Positions 45,577 to 55,375 of a stretch of DNA of 64,000 nucleotides are shown here, piece after piece (positions within the stretch are counted from its first letter, which is position 1; every line of letters starts with the position of its first letter). The notes under the pieces were generated by a model, which was not told where the DNA came from, did not search any database, and saw nothing but the letters and a program-made list of their open reading frames with translations. The position numbers were made by a program, and so were the translations under genes. Source of the stretch: Lachnospiraceae bacterium (GTDB lineage: Bacteria; Bacillota; Clostridia; Lachnospirales; Lachnospiraceae); contig FUZG01000010.1 in assembly GCA_900168235.1 (NCBI GenBank), positions 1-64,000 on the forward strand, read 5' to 3'.

Positions 45577-46671
45577 TCAGTTTACCACAAGAAAATCTTC
45601 CATTTTTTTATCCAGACCACACTGTTCCCACTCTATCTCACAATAAACACAATATTCACAAAGAGGTATTGATTCACTCATGGCTGAATTAAATTTATCC
45701 ACGCTTTCAAATTCATCTAATGATCGAATCCCATCTTCTGGAAGTGTAAGATTAAATCTATCATTTAATCTTTTTAGATACATAACTGCAGGACATCTTG
45801 CCGCTAAACCTTTATAAATATTTACACATCCTCTGCATATACACGTTTTAGGATAGAGCGAATCAGCAGATATACTAATTGTCTTTATAAACCTATTCTT
45901 AGAATCATACTTACGTATTATATAAGGAACTCTAAATTCAGAAAGAATCTTACATATTTCTTCTCTTCGACTTTGAGTAGGCTTATACTCAGATACAGTT
46001 AGTGTGACATTAGTATCATGAAGAGTACACAATAATTCTCCATATTCCTTTGAAATAAGAAGACCATTCGTTAGAACCTGAATATCACTATACGGAAAAG
46101 TCTTTCTCGCATAACGTATAACATCAGACAAATCATCTCTAAGCAACGGTTCTCCGCCCATTATATAAAACGAAACTATATTCGTTGTCAGACCGGATAA
46201 CAAATCTATGTCATTAAAAATCGTATCAAATGACTGTTCTTCTTTTGAATATAGCGCTGAAAAATGAATACATGCCTTACAATTTAAATTACAGTAGTCG
46301 ACAGCATGCATTTCAATATGTGGAATATAATCCTCTGATTTTCCCATCAGTAAAGCACATTCACTTTTAAAAAAATCTGTTTTATCATACCTTGGATTAT
46401 CCCTATTTAAAAACATGAAGATTTTTTCAACCCCAACCTGTCTTAATTCCCTGTAAATTTCGGAAACAACATATCTATTATCTATTGCGACTACAACAGG
46501 AAAATCTTCACAAGCATTCTCCAATCTAATAATAGGAATATGATTTAACTCACCTGTTTTATTCTTGTCAATAAAAGAAACTATATCTATCTCTTTTTCA
46601 TAATATGTTTTTATACGTTTCAATACATAATGTCCGTATAATCCTGCACCATATACATATATTTTAATCAT
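45577..46671 (-). CDS. Radical SAM enzyme with N-terminal Rossmann-like module
   Basis: A 364-residue protein. Residues 1-85 are the repeated module (IKIYVYGAGLYGHYVLKRI, VSFIDKNKTGELNHIPII). The radical SAM motif CNLNCKAC has cysteines 127, 131 and 134; IMGGEPLLRDDL is the SAM-binding glycine motif. Further cysteines (CICRGCVN, CEYCVYCEIEWEQC) suggest one or two auxiliary clusters. It probably carries out radical chemistry on a sugar or other glycan precursor. The module at the N terminus forces the start at this ATG. Confidence 0.87.
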   Translation of the reverse strand: MIKIYVYGAGLYGHYVLKRIKTYYEKEIDIVSFIDKNKTGELNHIPIIRLENACEDFPVVVAIDNRYVVSEIYRELRQVGVEKIFMFLNRDNPRYDKTDFFKSECALLMGKSEDYIPHIEMHAVDYCNLNCKACIHFSALYSKEEQSFDTIFNDIDLLSGLTTNIVSFYIMGGEPLLRDDLSDVIRYARKTFPYSDIQVLTNGLLISKEYGELLCTLHDTNVTLTVSEYKPTQSRREEICKILSEFRVPYIIRKYDSKNRFIKTISISADSLYPKTCICRGCVNIYKGLAARCPAVMYLKRLNDRFNLTLPEDGIRSLDEFESVDKFNSAMSESIPLCEYCVYCEIEWEQCGLDKKMEDFLVVN

Positions 46672-46728
46672 CCTTTACACCGTATATAACATAGAAAAAG
46701 TCATCGAAATACAACATCGAACAACAAA

Positions 46729-47901
46729 TCATCCTACCGTTTTCTGAATAGCAGGCGGAATAAGATTTTCCCACCTGTTATTTCCATTGCAATAATAACA
46801 AGCTTCGAAATATTCTCTTCCATATAGAAAATCTTCTATATCTTTTTTTGTGTATCGTGCAGCCTTTTTTTCACTGGAAAAATCCATAACTTCAAATTCT
46901 TTGTTTTGAAAAATTCCAATTTTTTCAAGATGCGCAGCCCTTGGACAAATATATAATCGTCCATTACAGAAAGACGGACATTTAGCATTCTCACATTTGT
47001 TAAAAACATTCTTTAACTGGGTCACGGTATAACTTCTTTTTTCAACCCCTCCCATATCACGCCACTCATTCTCATTCAGTATCTCATACAAAATTCCGTT
47101 TTTTTCACAGCTATTAATTAATGCGGTTTTATTTCTACTTAATTCACCATAATCTGAAATTCTTAAACACGTTTTATCACTTCGAATTCCCCTTAACACA
47201 TCTTCTTCTGGTAACATAACAGCATTGGTATATATATATATTTTTTTGATTTTTGTATTAGTACTATAATGACTTACAATATCTGTCAGATTAGGATATA
47301 AAAATGTTTCACCACCCAGTATTCTCAGCTCGTCTAATTCATTGATATGAAACATCAATCTGTCAAAACTATTCACTATATATGCAGCTTCAAAATGATG
47401 TGGGGTCTTATAATACGGCATTAAACTTCCACAATCCCTACATCTAAGGTTACAGTACTGTGTTACAACCAAATCAATATTACTTATTCTAAGCTTTCGA
47501 TTAACTATATCTTCAACAGCCTTCTCATATTCTCTGTCAAGTTTCCTCACGCCTTTTGTATAATCGGAAAGCTTATCTTCATTTATTGAAAGTTTTAAAA
47601 GACTTGATATAATAAAATAATTATCAACTCCCTCATGTTTTAAAAAATCAATAATTACTTTAAGATAAGTCACACTTGCCAACAGAACTACAGCATTTTT
47701 TACATTCTTGATCTGCTCTGGCGCAATTACTTTAATTCCCATATAGTGAGTCATATCACTTCTTCGATCCGCAAATGCATAAGGTATAATATTAACAGAC
47801 TCCAGACATCTCAAACATAATTCCCCGTATACTCCCGCTCCATAAATCACAACAGGTGTCATACGATTAAACTTATCCACTACAAAATCATTTAGCACCA
47901 T
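46729..47901 (-). CDS. Radical SAM enzyme with N-terminal Rossmann-like module
   Basis: A 390-residue protein. Residues 15-100 are the repeated module (VVIYGAGVYGELCLRCL, YAFADRRSDMTHYMGIKV). The cluster motif CNLRCRDC has cysteines 150, 154 and 157, followed by GSLMPYYKTPHHFE and LRILGGETFLYPNL. C-terminal cysteines (CENAKCPSFCNGRLYICPRA, ACYYCNGNN) fit an auxiliary cluster. It is similar over its radical SAM part to the enzymes at 21.8-22.7 kb and 53.5-54.7 kb, so the three probably act on related substrates. TGGAG precedes the ATG. Confidence 0.87.
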   Translation of the reverse strand: MVLNDFVVDKFNRMTPVVIYGAGVYGELCLRCLESVNIIPYAFADRRSDMTHYMGIKVIAPEQIKNVKNAVVLLASVTYLKVIIDFLKHEGVDNYFIISSLLKLSINEDKLSDYTKGVRKLDREYEKAVEDIVNRKLRISNIDLVVTQYCNLRCRDCGSLMPYYKTPHHFEAAYIVNSFDRLMFHINELDELRILGGETFLYPNLTDIVSHYSTNTKIKKIYIYTNAVMLPEEDVLRGIRSDKTCLRISDYGELSRNKTALINSCEKNGILYEILNENEWRDMGGVEKRSYTVTQLKNVFNKCENAKCPSFCNGRLYICPRAAHLEKIGIFQNKEFEVMDFSSEKKAARYTKKDIEDFLYGREYFEACYYCNGNNRWENLIPPAIQKTVG

Positions 47902-47917
47902 TTATGTCGCTCCATTA

Positions 47918-49030
47918 TCAACATAAGAATAACGTGTCACAATATCTGCACCTTGGAATATTAATTCTTCCTTCACGCATTTTCTTTCTAATATTCCTGA
48001 ATTCTCTTCCATTCCATATTTCGCTTAATGAATTCAATGATACATCACCCAGCGTACATTTTCCTAATGCATCATTACAGCAAAGAGAAACTTTTCCATC
48101 TGGTCTTATTATCAACTGTTTATACGGTAACAGACAACTAACATCAGCTTCACTTTTTTCTCGTACTTTATTAGGTGAATCGCCTCCTCTACTCGTTAAT
48201 ATCTCATTTGGTTTCCGTAATACAATCGTAACCTTTGATTTTAAGTCTGCATGATTTTCACAGTAATCAAAAATTATTTTTGCATTAGGAATTAATAAAA
48301 GTTCCTGATTATAATTATCGATGATCAATTCATCCAAATTTTCCATAAGCGCTGTAAAAATATCCAATGACAATAATGTTCCATTCGTACACAAGTGCAT
48401 TCTGGCATTTGGAAGTTTTTTTCTCGTCATTTCATGGAATTTTACGATCCTGTCATCCAATAAAGGCTCATTGTTTGAAAAAAGAGCAATCCTGCCTCTA
48501 TAATTCATTTCAGCTAATTCATCTATTATCTTTTCAAAGACAGAATCATCCATCCGTCTGTATACCCGCACATCATTGTTTCTATTAACTGGACAAAATG
48601 AACATACTCCATTGCATCTGTTTATTGTTTCTATTTCAACATGATCAAACATAGCATCAGGTTCAATTTCTTTTACCTGTCTATTTATCTCTTCTCGCAA
48701 CCATTTTTTATTTACAGGTCTTTCCTCTACATACGGATTTAAAACAAGTTCTGGTATATCTATATAACCGGAATTACCATATATTTCATAATTCCTTAAA
48801 TTAAAACTCAACAACTGTTTTTCGATTGTTTTCCAAGCTTTGCAGGCTATGATAATATGTGCAGTCCTTAAATCTTCAATACAATCCTTAAAATATCTAA
48901 CCGGAATACCAAATATGAAACTTCCACTCTTAGCAGTATCATTATCCACAAAAAAGACAACGTTTTTCTTACCATATTTACTCAACGCTCTTTTTCCTGT
49001 TTCCCCTGCCCCAAAGATTACGTTAATCAT
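47918..49030 (-). CDS. Radical SAM/SPASM enzyme with N-terminal Rossmann-like module
   Basis: A 370-residue protein. It begins with the repeated module (MINVIFGAGETGKRALSKYG, VVFFVDNDTAKSGSFIFG). The cluster motif CNGVCSFC has cysteines 139, 143 and 146. The C-terminal SPASM domain is clear (LIIRPDGKVSLCCND, LGDVSLNSLSEIWNG, RCRYCDTLFLC). It is of a different subgroup from its two neighbours, lacking their GSLMPYY segment. GAGAGGGTAG precedes the ATG and only 5 bp separate it from the gene above. Confidence 0.88.
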   Translation of the reverse strand: MINVIFGAGETGKRALSKYGKKNVVFFVDNDTAKSGSFIFGIPVRYFKDCIEDLRTAHIIIACKAWKTIEKQLLSFNLRNYEIYGNSGYIDIPELVLNPYVEERPVNKKWLREEINRQVKEIEPDAMFDHVEIETINRCNGVCSFCPVNRNNDVRVYRRMDDSVFEKIIDELAEMNYRGRIALFSNNEPLLDDRIVKFHEMTRKKLPNARMHLCTNGTLLSLDIFTALMENLDELIIDNYNQELLLIPNAKIIFDYCENHADLKSKVTIVLRKPNEILTSRGGDSPNKVREKSEADVSCLLPYKQLIIRPDGKVSLCCNDALGKCTLGDVSLNSLSEIWNGREFRNIRKKMREGRINIPRCRYCDTLFLC

Positions 49031-49035
49031 CTTGG

Positions 49036-50217
49036 CTACCCTCTCATTATCTGATCATATAAAGCAATATGTCTATCAACATACGTATCGAATGAATACT
49101 TATTTCTAACGTGTATAAAACCTTTTCTTTGATAGTCTTCGCGGATTCTTTTACTATCTATCAACAACTTCAATTTATTAAACAAATCATCTTCATCTTT
49201 ATACGCTGCAGTTAATGCATTTTCTGGTGCTTCTGCAAGCTCCTCTATGATGGTATCCTTAAAACAAAGAAGAGCACATTTACTTCCCATTGCCTCAATT
49301 GCCATAATTCCAAATGATTCATTAATAGACGGCATAACAAAAATATCCCAACCATACATGATCTCATTTAACTTGTTCTTATCATGGACCCATCCGTATT
49401 TTTTTATTACAAAACGCTTTTCAATATCATCTGGAATATGCCCTTCATCTACGCATTGAAACTCAATCTTACTTTCATATCCTTTAAGCTTCCTGATAGC
49501 CTGATAGAGGAACTGACACCCCTTTATTTTTGCATCAGTAAGTCTAAAACCTATTACAATCTTATTGCGCTTCTCCTTTTTTCTATCACAAAAACTAATT
49601 CCAAATGGAATAACATTTATATCATTAAAATGACCTGTAAGAGGACTTTTTCTGATTATGCTCTCCATATTTTTTGTAGAAACAATAATATGCGGATTTA
49701 TATCCTTATAAGCTTCCTTTTTTATTTTCCACATGAAAGCTGTATTATCCATCTTCATCGGGAAATAATCATCATCATATCTTTGACAATCTCCGCATCC
49801 GGAAATCCATTTTCTACATTCAAATGGATTCGTACAATTACCTGTGACCGGCCACATATCATGAATTGTCCATACCGCTCTCCTATCCATTATCAATTTG
49901 TAATCGAGCAATGAAAACATATCATGATACGGGAAATGAAAATGTACAATATCTGCTTCCTTAAATAGTTTCAAATTGAATAGTTTCTCTGCATAAGGAA
50001 ATAGTAGATTTTTCAAACAGTTTTTTTCTTCTTCATAAATTATCAATTCTCTTTCCAATGCATCAATTTCTAATTGTTTAACGGTTACATCATCGCTAAA
50101 CTTATCAATAACAACAAGATTTGCTGTTATTCCTTTTTTAATTAAAGCATTATGAAGATCATACCCATTAAAAACTCTTCCCGGAAGATCACAATTATTT
50201 ACAAACAAGACTTTCAT
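49036..50217 (-). CDS. Family 4 glycosyltransferase
   Basis: A 393-residue GT-B enzyme without the Rossmann-like module. The acceptor domain contains ADIVHFHFPYHDMFSL and AVWTIHDMWPVTGNCTNPFE, with CRKWISGCGDC as a small cysteine-rich loop known in some WcaC/GumH-type transferases. The donor domain has IVIGFRLTDAKIKGCQFLYQ, IFVMPSINESFGIMAIEAM and a C-terminal helix. It probably adds a hexose to the lipid-linked glycan. It starts directly after the stop codon of the small module protein. Confidence 0.88.
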   Translation of the reverse strand: MKVLFVNNCDLPGRVFNGYDLHNALIKKGITANLVVIDKFSDDVTVKQLEIDALERELIIYEEEKNCLKNLLFPYAEKLFNLKLFKEADIVHFHFPYHDMFSLLDYKLIMDRRAVWTIHDMWPVTGNCTNPFECRKWISGCGDCQRYDDDYFPMKMDNTAFMWKIKKEAYKDINPHIIVSTKNMESIIRKSPLTGHFNDINVIPFGISFCDRKKEKRNKIVIGFRLTDAKIKGCQFLYQAIRKLKGYESKIEFQCVDEGHIPDDIEKRFVIKKYGWVHDKNKLNEIMYGWDIFVMPSINESFGIMAIEAMGSKCALLCFKDTIIEELAEAPENALTAAYKDEDDLFNKLKLLIDSKRIREDYQRKGFIHVRNKYSFDTYVDRHIALYDQIMRG

Positions 50218-50595
50218 TTAAAAAATCATTCCCCCGAATCTTTCACGTAACTTCAATAATTCATCAAACCCCTTAATCCTTTTGTATGTTCTTGAAATCT
50301 GCTTCTCTATATTCCTAAAATAAATAACTTCACAGCTAAGAACATCTCTCAGCTTCTCATAAACAGAGTTATCATTAATTGCAACAATAACTATATCTTC
50401 CTTATTATATTGTTCAATATACTTACCAAAAGAAATACAACCAATCTCATCAAATGACATTTTCTGTTTTATATCTGAGCTGTCAATAAAGCTTTTTACT
50501 CTTACATTATTTTCCTTCAGAAGTAAATATGTCCTCACTCCCATTTTCCCCATGCCATAAATGAAGATGTTTGAGCCAAAAAACAGAGTTTTCAT
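50218..50595 (-). CDS. Stand-alone copy of the Rossmann-like module
   Basis: A 125-residue protein that consists only of the module fused to many other proteins here: IFIYGMGKMGVRTYLLLKEN, VKSFIDSSDIKQKMSFDEIG and DIVIVAINDNSVYEKLRDVL, plus a short charged tail. It resembles the N-terminal nucleotide-sugar-binding domain of PglD-type enzymes, but without the catalytic beta helix. It may bind a nucleotide sugar or act as a docking subunit. The ATG with AAGG upstream is preferred over a GTG nine codons earlier. Confidence 0.7.
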   Translation of the reverse strand: MKTLFFGSNIFIYGMGKMGVRTYLLLKENNVRVKSFIDSSDIKQKMSFDEIGCISFGKYIEQYNKEDIVIVAINDNSVYEKLRDVLSCEVIYFRNIEKQISRTYKRIKGFDELLKLRERFGGMIF

Positions 50596-50673
50596 AATCG
50601 TATACCTTGACTTCGAACACACAAACTATCATAGAAATTAAAGGACACTCAAAAATCTGCTTAAATCTCAATA

Positions 50674-52200
50674 TCACATACACGGATCATTTTCCAAAAA
50701 GAAATAATCTCTATTTCTTTTTTTACCTAACAAATCTAACTTACTTCCAACCTGTCTACACGTATCTATATCTGCTATCGCAACAAAGATTAACTCTACT
50801 GATAACAAATGATCATTATCCGGTTTCAAAATAGTAAATCCAAAATATTCCCCTTTTTTATTTGAATCAATAAATCCCACTACATCTAATCCTAAAATAG
50901 CGCACCACTCCAACGCATATTTTCCATATTCTCCAGCCCCCCAAATGCAAGTCTTCCCCCGTCCATTAGTTTTTACTAATCTTTTTATATTCCACAGATA
51001 CCAGAAATGTCTCCGAGTAAACGTGCTAACATCAGAATATCTTAAAAGATATTCCTTTAATCTTGTCGCTATAATTGTACTACCCGTTCTTTTTACCTTG
51101 TCTTTATTAAGAATCTCCTGATAATAATTTATTAATTCCTTACTAACAGCTTCTCGACTATGATAGTTTTCATATAATTCATACGCGTTTTTTATTAAAT
51201 GGTCTATTCTTCCATTTGCATTTAACTCAACAAGTCTACAAAAAGTATCATAAATTTTATCGGCCGAATAATCTTCTGTCAGTAATCCATTTTCACCATC
51301 AACTAATAATTCCGATATACCGCCTGCAGGGTAAGCGATAACAGGAACTCTGTTTGCCATTGCTTCGATTATTACCCCTGGATATGACTCTTTGAAACTA
51401 ACATGTATAAGAGCATCTGCAGAATCAAAGTATTTTTCAACATCAATGACAAAACCCTTAAAATCAACAAATTTCTCAAGATTGTGATCATGAACATAAT
51501 TTACACATTTATTTCCATATTCCGTTGAATAAGCACCCAAAAGTGTTAAATGTGCGTTGACACCTTCAAATGTCAGCCTTTCCAGAAATTTAATTATCTC
51601 CAGCTGATTTTTATAAGATGTCATTAATCCAATGCTCAAAAATTCATACTCATGATTCTTATTAAATATACCCTTTGGATATTCTTTTTTTATATAACAT
51701 ACTCTTATACACTTTGACTTAGTACCTAGTCCTCTACTCCATTGATCTACATAATAGTGACTATCACCTATAAGATATCTTGGGAATATATCATCCCATT
51801 TTAAATTAAACATATCATAGGACAATGGATATATACTCATTACATGAGGAATGTTTAACTCTCTACACGCCAATTCAACTGACGTATTAATCTGCAGGCT
51901 ATGAACAATATCCGGTTTTAACCTTTGAATTAATGATGAAATTTGCGGAATTTTTTTTATACTGTCTTCTATATCTATATTCTCAATACATGTAGCTATA
52001 GAATATGTCGCTTCAAACATTTCCAAATCATATTTTTTACAAAATGAATCATACGTAGAATCATGTTCATTAGCTTCATTGTTTTGAACAACCACACAAA
52101 CATCATTTCCCAGCTCTTTTATTATTCGTGCGTGTATGAGCATTTGTTTAGCTGCACCGCCTATCCCCATTGGATGTGCCAGAAAATACAATACTCTCAT
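50674..52200 (-). CDS. Family 4 glycosyltransferase with C-terminal Rossmann-like module
   Basis: A 508-residue protein. The GT4 part runs to about residue 375: LAHPMGIGGAAKQMLIHARI, LKPDIVHSLQINTSVELA, LSIGLMTSYKNQLEIIKFLE, ALIHVSFKESYPGVIIEAMA and IAYPAGGISELLVDGENG. The last 90 residues are the repeated module (KTCIWGAGEYGKYALEWCAI, VVGFIDSNKKGEYFGFTI). It likely adds a sugar to the glycan; the module may bring its donor or hold it to a complex. Confidence 0.88.
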   Translation of the reverse strand: MRVLYFLAHPMGIGGAAKQMLIHARIIKELGNDVCVVVQNNEANEHDSTYDSFCKKYDLEMFEATYSIATCIENIDIEDSIKKIPQISSLIQRLKPDIVHSLQINTSVELACRELNIPHVMSIYPLSYDMFNLKWDDIFPRYLIGDSHYYVDQWSRGLGTKSKCIRVCYIKKEYPKGIFNKNHEYEFLSIGLMTSYKNQLEIIKFLERLTFEGVNAHLTLLGAYSTEYGNKCVNYVHDHNLEKFVDFKGFVIDVEKYFDSADALIHVSFKESYPGVIIEAMANRVPVIAYPAGGISELLVDGENGLLTEDYSADKIYDTFCRLVELNANGRIDHLIKNAYELYENYHSREAVSKELINYYQEILNKDKVKRTGSTIIATRLKEYLLRYSDVSTFTRRHFWYLWNIKRLVKTNGRGKTCIWGAGEYGKYALEWCAILGLDVVGFIDSNKKGEYFGFTILKPDNDHLLSVELIFVAIADIDTCRQVGSKLDLLGKKRNRDYFFLENDPCM

Positions 52201-52221
52201 AAATTATTATTCTTAACCCTT

Positions 52222-53493
52222 TTAATCACCATATTCTGTCTCAAAGCGTCTGAGCAATCTAATACTACTATTTAATTCTAGCTCCTGACCAATATTAACC
52301 CTTGGAATAAGCCCATTATTAAAATCAGCTCCTGACATTCCTGGAAACGCCGCAAAAATCTTCTTATATCCAGCTCTATTTGCTATTTTTATCGTATCGA
52401 AAGTAAAATCCTCTTTTTGTCCAAAAGGATATGAAAAAACCTCTATTTCTGTGCCAATAATATCCTCTATTTCCTTTTTAGATTGTTCAATCTCCCATTC
52501 CTGCTGTTCATAACTCTCAAATGCAAGGCAACTGTGTGTAACTGTATGACCTCCAATTGTTATTAATGGTGATTCTGACAACTCTTGAATCTGTGACTTA
52601 TTCATTGAGCGACAATAATCCCGTACAATCAATTGTCTCGTCTCCGCCTTCCACTTTAGCAATAATTCTCTCCGCTCCCTATAATCCATCTGTTTAAGCA
52701 AAGGATGCAAATAATAACACGTTTCTACTCTATTATTTGAACCCCTAATCCTATAATCTTTCCCAGAAACCGATAAATCATAAAACTCTCTATTCGACGA
52801 AAAAACAATTCTCTCAAGTTCATCCCACCAAAATTCTTGTTCTGTATCAAGATTACCTGTACAAACAAAAACAGTAGCAGGCGCCTCATACTTTTCTAAA
52901 ATAGGTAATGCATTTCTGTAAATATCTTCATATCCATCATCAAAGGTGATAATAGCTGCAGTTTTTCCACTCGTCCTACTCCAATCATCATCCGACCTTA
53001 TCAAAGTGTAATTTTTTTTTATATATTCTACCTGTTGTTCAAACAATTCAGGCTTAACTGCCAACTTCCACGTATCCATCGGCAAATCAGCAACACGATG
53101 ATAACAAAAAACCGTTATATTATTTTTGTAATAATAACGGTTTTTGTATTCACAGTTTTTTTCAACGTCCAAAAACAATTCTTCGTCCATGCAAAAATAA
53201 TCTGTGATGCCATATTCATGAAGGATCTTTAATACTTCTTTACGATATTTGTCAGATACGCTTATAATCATACCCGTTTTCTGGATACTAGGTTTCAGAT
53301 AGTCTGTCACAGAATATACCTTCTTTTCAAGGATCATTCTACCCGACTCGATTTCATCTGAAACAATGAAACCTTCTATATCTATTCCATGCTCTGCAAG
53401 ATAAACTCTTACTGTCCTACCGTATAATCCAGCCCCGTAGCAATATACCTTATCATGTTCTGAACAATAAATATTTAGACTAGCTGCGTTCAC
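52222..53493 (-). CDS. Polysaccharide deacetylase (NodB/CE4) with N-terminal Rossmann-like module
   Basis: A 423-residue protein. Residues 1-100 are the repeated module (KVYCYGAGLYGRTVRVYLAE, GFIVSDEIESGRMI). The deacetylase part has the CE4 motifs ITFDDGYEDI with the catalytic aspartates, GGHTVTHSCL with the two metal histidines, and VFSYPFGQ. It would remove an N- or O-acetyl group from a glycan. No signal peptide is present, so it acts inside the cell. The GTG start with AAAGGGAG upstream is chosen over a TTG six codons before. Confidence 0.88.
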   Translation of the reverse strand: MNAASLNIYCSEHDKVYCYGAGLYGRTVRVYLAEHGIDIEGFIVSDEIESGRMILEKKVYSVTDYLKPSIQKTGMIISVSDKYRKEVLKILHEYGITDYFCMDEELFLDVEKNCEYKNRYYYKNNITVFCYHRVADLPMDTWKLAVKPELFEQQVEYIKKNYTLIRSDDDWSRTSGKTAAIITFDDGYEDIYRNALPILEKYEAPATVFVCTGNLDTEQEFWWDELERIVFSSNREFYDLSVSGKDYRIRGSNNRVETCYYLHPLLKQMDYRERRELLLKWKAETRQLIVRDYCRSMNKSQIQELSESPLITIGGHTVTHSCLAFESYEQQEWEIEQSKKEIEDIIGTEIEVFSYPFGQKEDFTFDTIKIANRAGYKKIFAAFPGMSGADFNNGLIPRVNIGQELELNSSIRLLRRFETEYGD

Positions 53494-53549
53494 CTGCTTC
53501 TCCCTTTGCAACCCATGTAAAAATCACGATTTCATGTTCAAATCTTATT

Positions 53550-54746
53550 TCATTTCAATTGCTCTGCCCGACACGCTTTATTCCCCGCTTCTTTATTGCA
53601 ATATTCACATCCGGTTGGATACGAGGATCGTTTTAAAAAAGATCCTATCTTTATTCTAAGTTCGTCTTCAGTACATCCTTGATTTTCATCATCTATCAAA
53701 TCTATATAGTTATCATCTAACTGCTCTGGTATCAACCCAAGATTCACTCCGTGTGCAATTCTAGGACAGATATAAAGTCTTCCATTTAACAAAGTGTGAC
53801 AATACTTAGCATCTCTACACTTATCGAACATCTCTTGATTATAATTTGAATTGTTGTCATAATGTACCAACTCCCCATAATCAATCCAATACGTATTGTT
53901 CTCAACTGTAATATCCTCTTCGGATAAAACCATGCACGGAATACCAGCTTTCCTTAACTTTTCAATAGCTTCATCTTGCTTATAAGACAAACATCCATAA
54001 TTACTGAAAACAACGAAAAATCTTCCTGTTTCCTTCATTGCTTCAATAGTAGTATCTTCAGGAATTACCGTACCATTTGTTATTGATTGAAAAACTCCTA
54101 TTTGCTGACAATCCTTATATCTCAATAAAAACTTCCTCAAAAAATCCTGGTTAAGAAATGGTTCTCCTCCTATAATATCAACAACATCAATACAACATCC
54201 TGAACGAAGTAATTCATCAAAAGCATTACATTGACTATCAAAAGACACATTTAACGGATGCTTATAATAAGGTATCAGGCTTCCACAATAACGACAATTT
54301 AGCGTACATACTTCAGTATTTACGACATCTATATGGTATAATGACCATCCATTAATCACCTCTGTTATCAATTTCTGAAGATTTTCACTATATGAAAAAT
54401 AATCCGGAACTGAAGAAAATGATCCACTACCTATATCATCTAAACCGATTAAATATAAATTTCGTGCCGTGAAAATTCTTTTCTCTGAAATATTATTATT
54501 AAGTAAAATATGATAAATCTCTATGCAATACTTTGAACTACCTATAATAATATTGGAGTCTTCAAAATCACTTAATTCCTCTAATGATATTACATTAGTA
54601 TTTTTCAATTCTCCCTGACTATCACAAAAAACAGCATCACCCCCAACTTTTCTTATTCCGTTCATAATGATTTTTCCATCATGTCCGAAACCATAGACAA
54701 TTATTTTTTTCTTATTCCATTTTTTTATATCGAATTCTCTAATCAT
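53550..54746 (-). CDS. Radical SAM enzyme with N-terminal Rossmann-like module
   Basis: A 398-residue protein. Residues 10-95 are the repeated module (KIIVYGFGHDGKIIMNGI). The cluster motif CTLNCRYC has cysteines 147, 151 and 154, followed by GSLIPYYKHPLNVSF and VDIIGGEPFLNQDF. C-terminal cysteines in AKYCHTLLNGRLYICPRIAH and CEYCNKEAGNKAC suggest an auxiliary cluster. It is closely similar in layout to the enzyme at 46.7-47.9 kb. A run of six G serves as ribosome binding site for the chosen ATG. Confidence 0.87.
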   Translation of the reverse strand: MIREFDIKKWNKKKIIVYGFGHDGKIIMNGIRKVGGDAVFCDSQGELKNTNVISLEELSDFEDSNIIIGSSKYCIEIYHILLNNNISEKRIFTARNLYLIGLDDIGSGSFSSVPDYFSYSENLQKLITEVINGWSLYHIDVVNTEVCTLNCRYCGSLIPYYKHPLNVSFDSQCNAFDELLRSGCCIDVVDIIGGEPFLNQDFLRKFLLRYKDCQQIGVFQSITNGTVIPEDTTIEAMKETGRFFVVFSNYGCLSYKQDEAIEKLRKAGIPCMVLSEEDITVENNTYWIDYGELVHYDNNSNYNQEMFDKCRDAKYCHTLLNGRLYICPRIAHGVNLGLIPEQLDDNYIDLIDDENQGCTEDELRIKIGSFLKRSSYPTGCEYCNKEAGNKACRAEQLK

Positions 54747-54779
54747 TTTATCCCCCCAAAACATATACAATTTATTCGC

Positions 54780-54832
54780 ACATTCAAATCAGCAATATCA
54801 TTCTCTCTACCCAACATCCAGCTTTCTTTGAT
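54780..54832 (-). pseudogene. Remnant of the 3' end of the beta-propeller gene
   Basis: On the minus strand this stretch reads IKESWMLGRENDIADLNV, closely matching IKEIGMFCRENDIVDLNV at the end of the propeller-like protein encoded at 60.8-61.9 kb. Only the last 18 or so codons are present. It shows that the DNA beside the methyltransferase gene was duplicated or rearranged. Confidence 0.65.
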
Positions 54833-54835
54833 TAG

Positions 54836-55108
54836 TCATTTAACAGCTTTTATTCCAATACATATGCTATATGTACTATCTTGAACACGTAAGATACTCT
54901 TATCTGGCAAATCTTCAACCGCTAACCCTTGTATAAATGCCGTGGCCAAAGCAACATTACCAAAGCATTCAACTTCAACTTGTTCTCCAAACCATTCATG
55001 CATTAATTTTTTTATGGCAAGATCAGTAAAGCGCCAATAATCACCATAATCATTCATATCCGCCCAACTAACCTGTGATATATTTCCGGCAACAGTTGCC
55101 AAAAGAAC
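54836..55108 (-). pseudogene. C-terminal fragment of a methyltransferase split by transposition
   Basis: About 90 residues, read from VLLATVAGNISQVSW through DYGDYWRFTDLAIKKLMHEW to IGIKAVK and a stop. This is the usual end of a class I methyltransferase of polysaccharide loci. The missing front part lies 5 kb to the right at 60.0-60.7 kb. The break is exactly at an IS66 end, and the 8 bp AAAAGAAC is repeated at both sides of the inserted segment. The piece alone has no SAM-binding site. Confidence 0.85.
55101..55108. repeat. Target site duplication, left copy
   Basis: AAAAGAAC directly precedes the left IS66 end (GTAAGC...). The same 8 bp follows the right IS66 end at 60026-60033. Eight bases is the usual duplication length for IS66-family elements. 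Confidence 0.8.
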
Positions 55109-55372
55109 GTAAGCTCCTAATCACGCGTACCTTTTCATAACAACCAATTCATGAGACAATCCCGCTATCATATCTAAATTCGTGTTGCGCGATCTGCGCG
55201 ATTCGTGCCTGATTCTAAGGAGGTCGTTCTCATGAACGCTAAAAAAAAATTCATCAGGTCAAAATGACCGGATGGGCGGCTCTCATCAAAGAGCAGTCCG
55301 AAAGTAATCTTACTGTCAAGGAATGGTCTACTCAAAAAATTATTCCATCCACACTTATAATTACCGGAATCA
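55109..55372 (+). mobile_element. IS66-family left-end remnant, copy A
   Basis: The 264 bp match the start of copy B (from 59107) with few differences, including the end GTAAGCTCCTAATCACG, the AAGGAGG ribosome binding site and the first codons of tnpA. The tnpA frame is broken after about ten codons (an indel in an A run gives a TGA), and the sequence stops just before the GT9-like gene's stop codon. Confidence 0.8.
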
Positions 55373-55375
55373 TAA

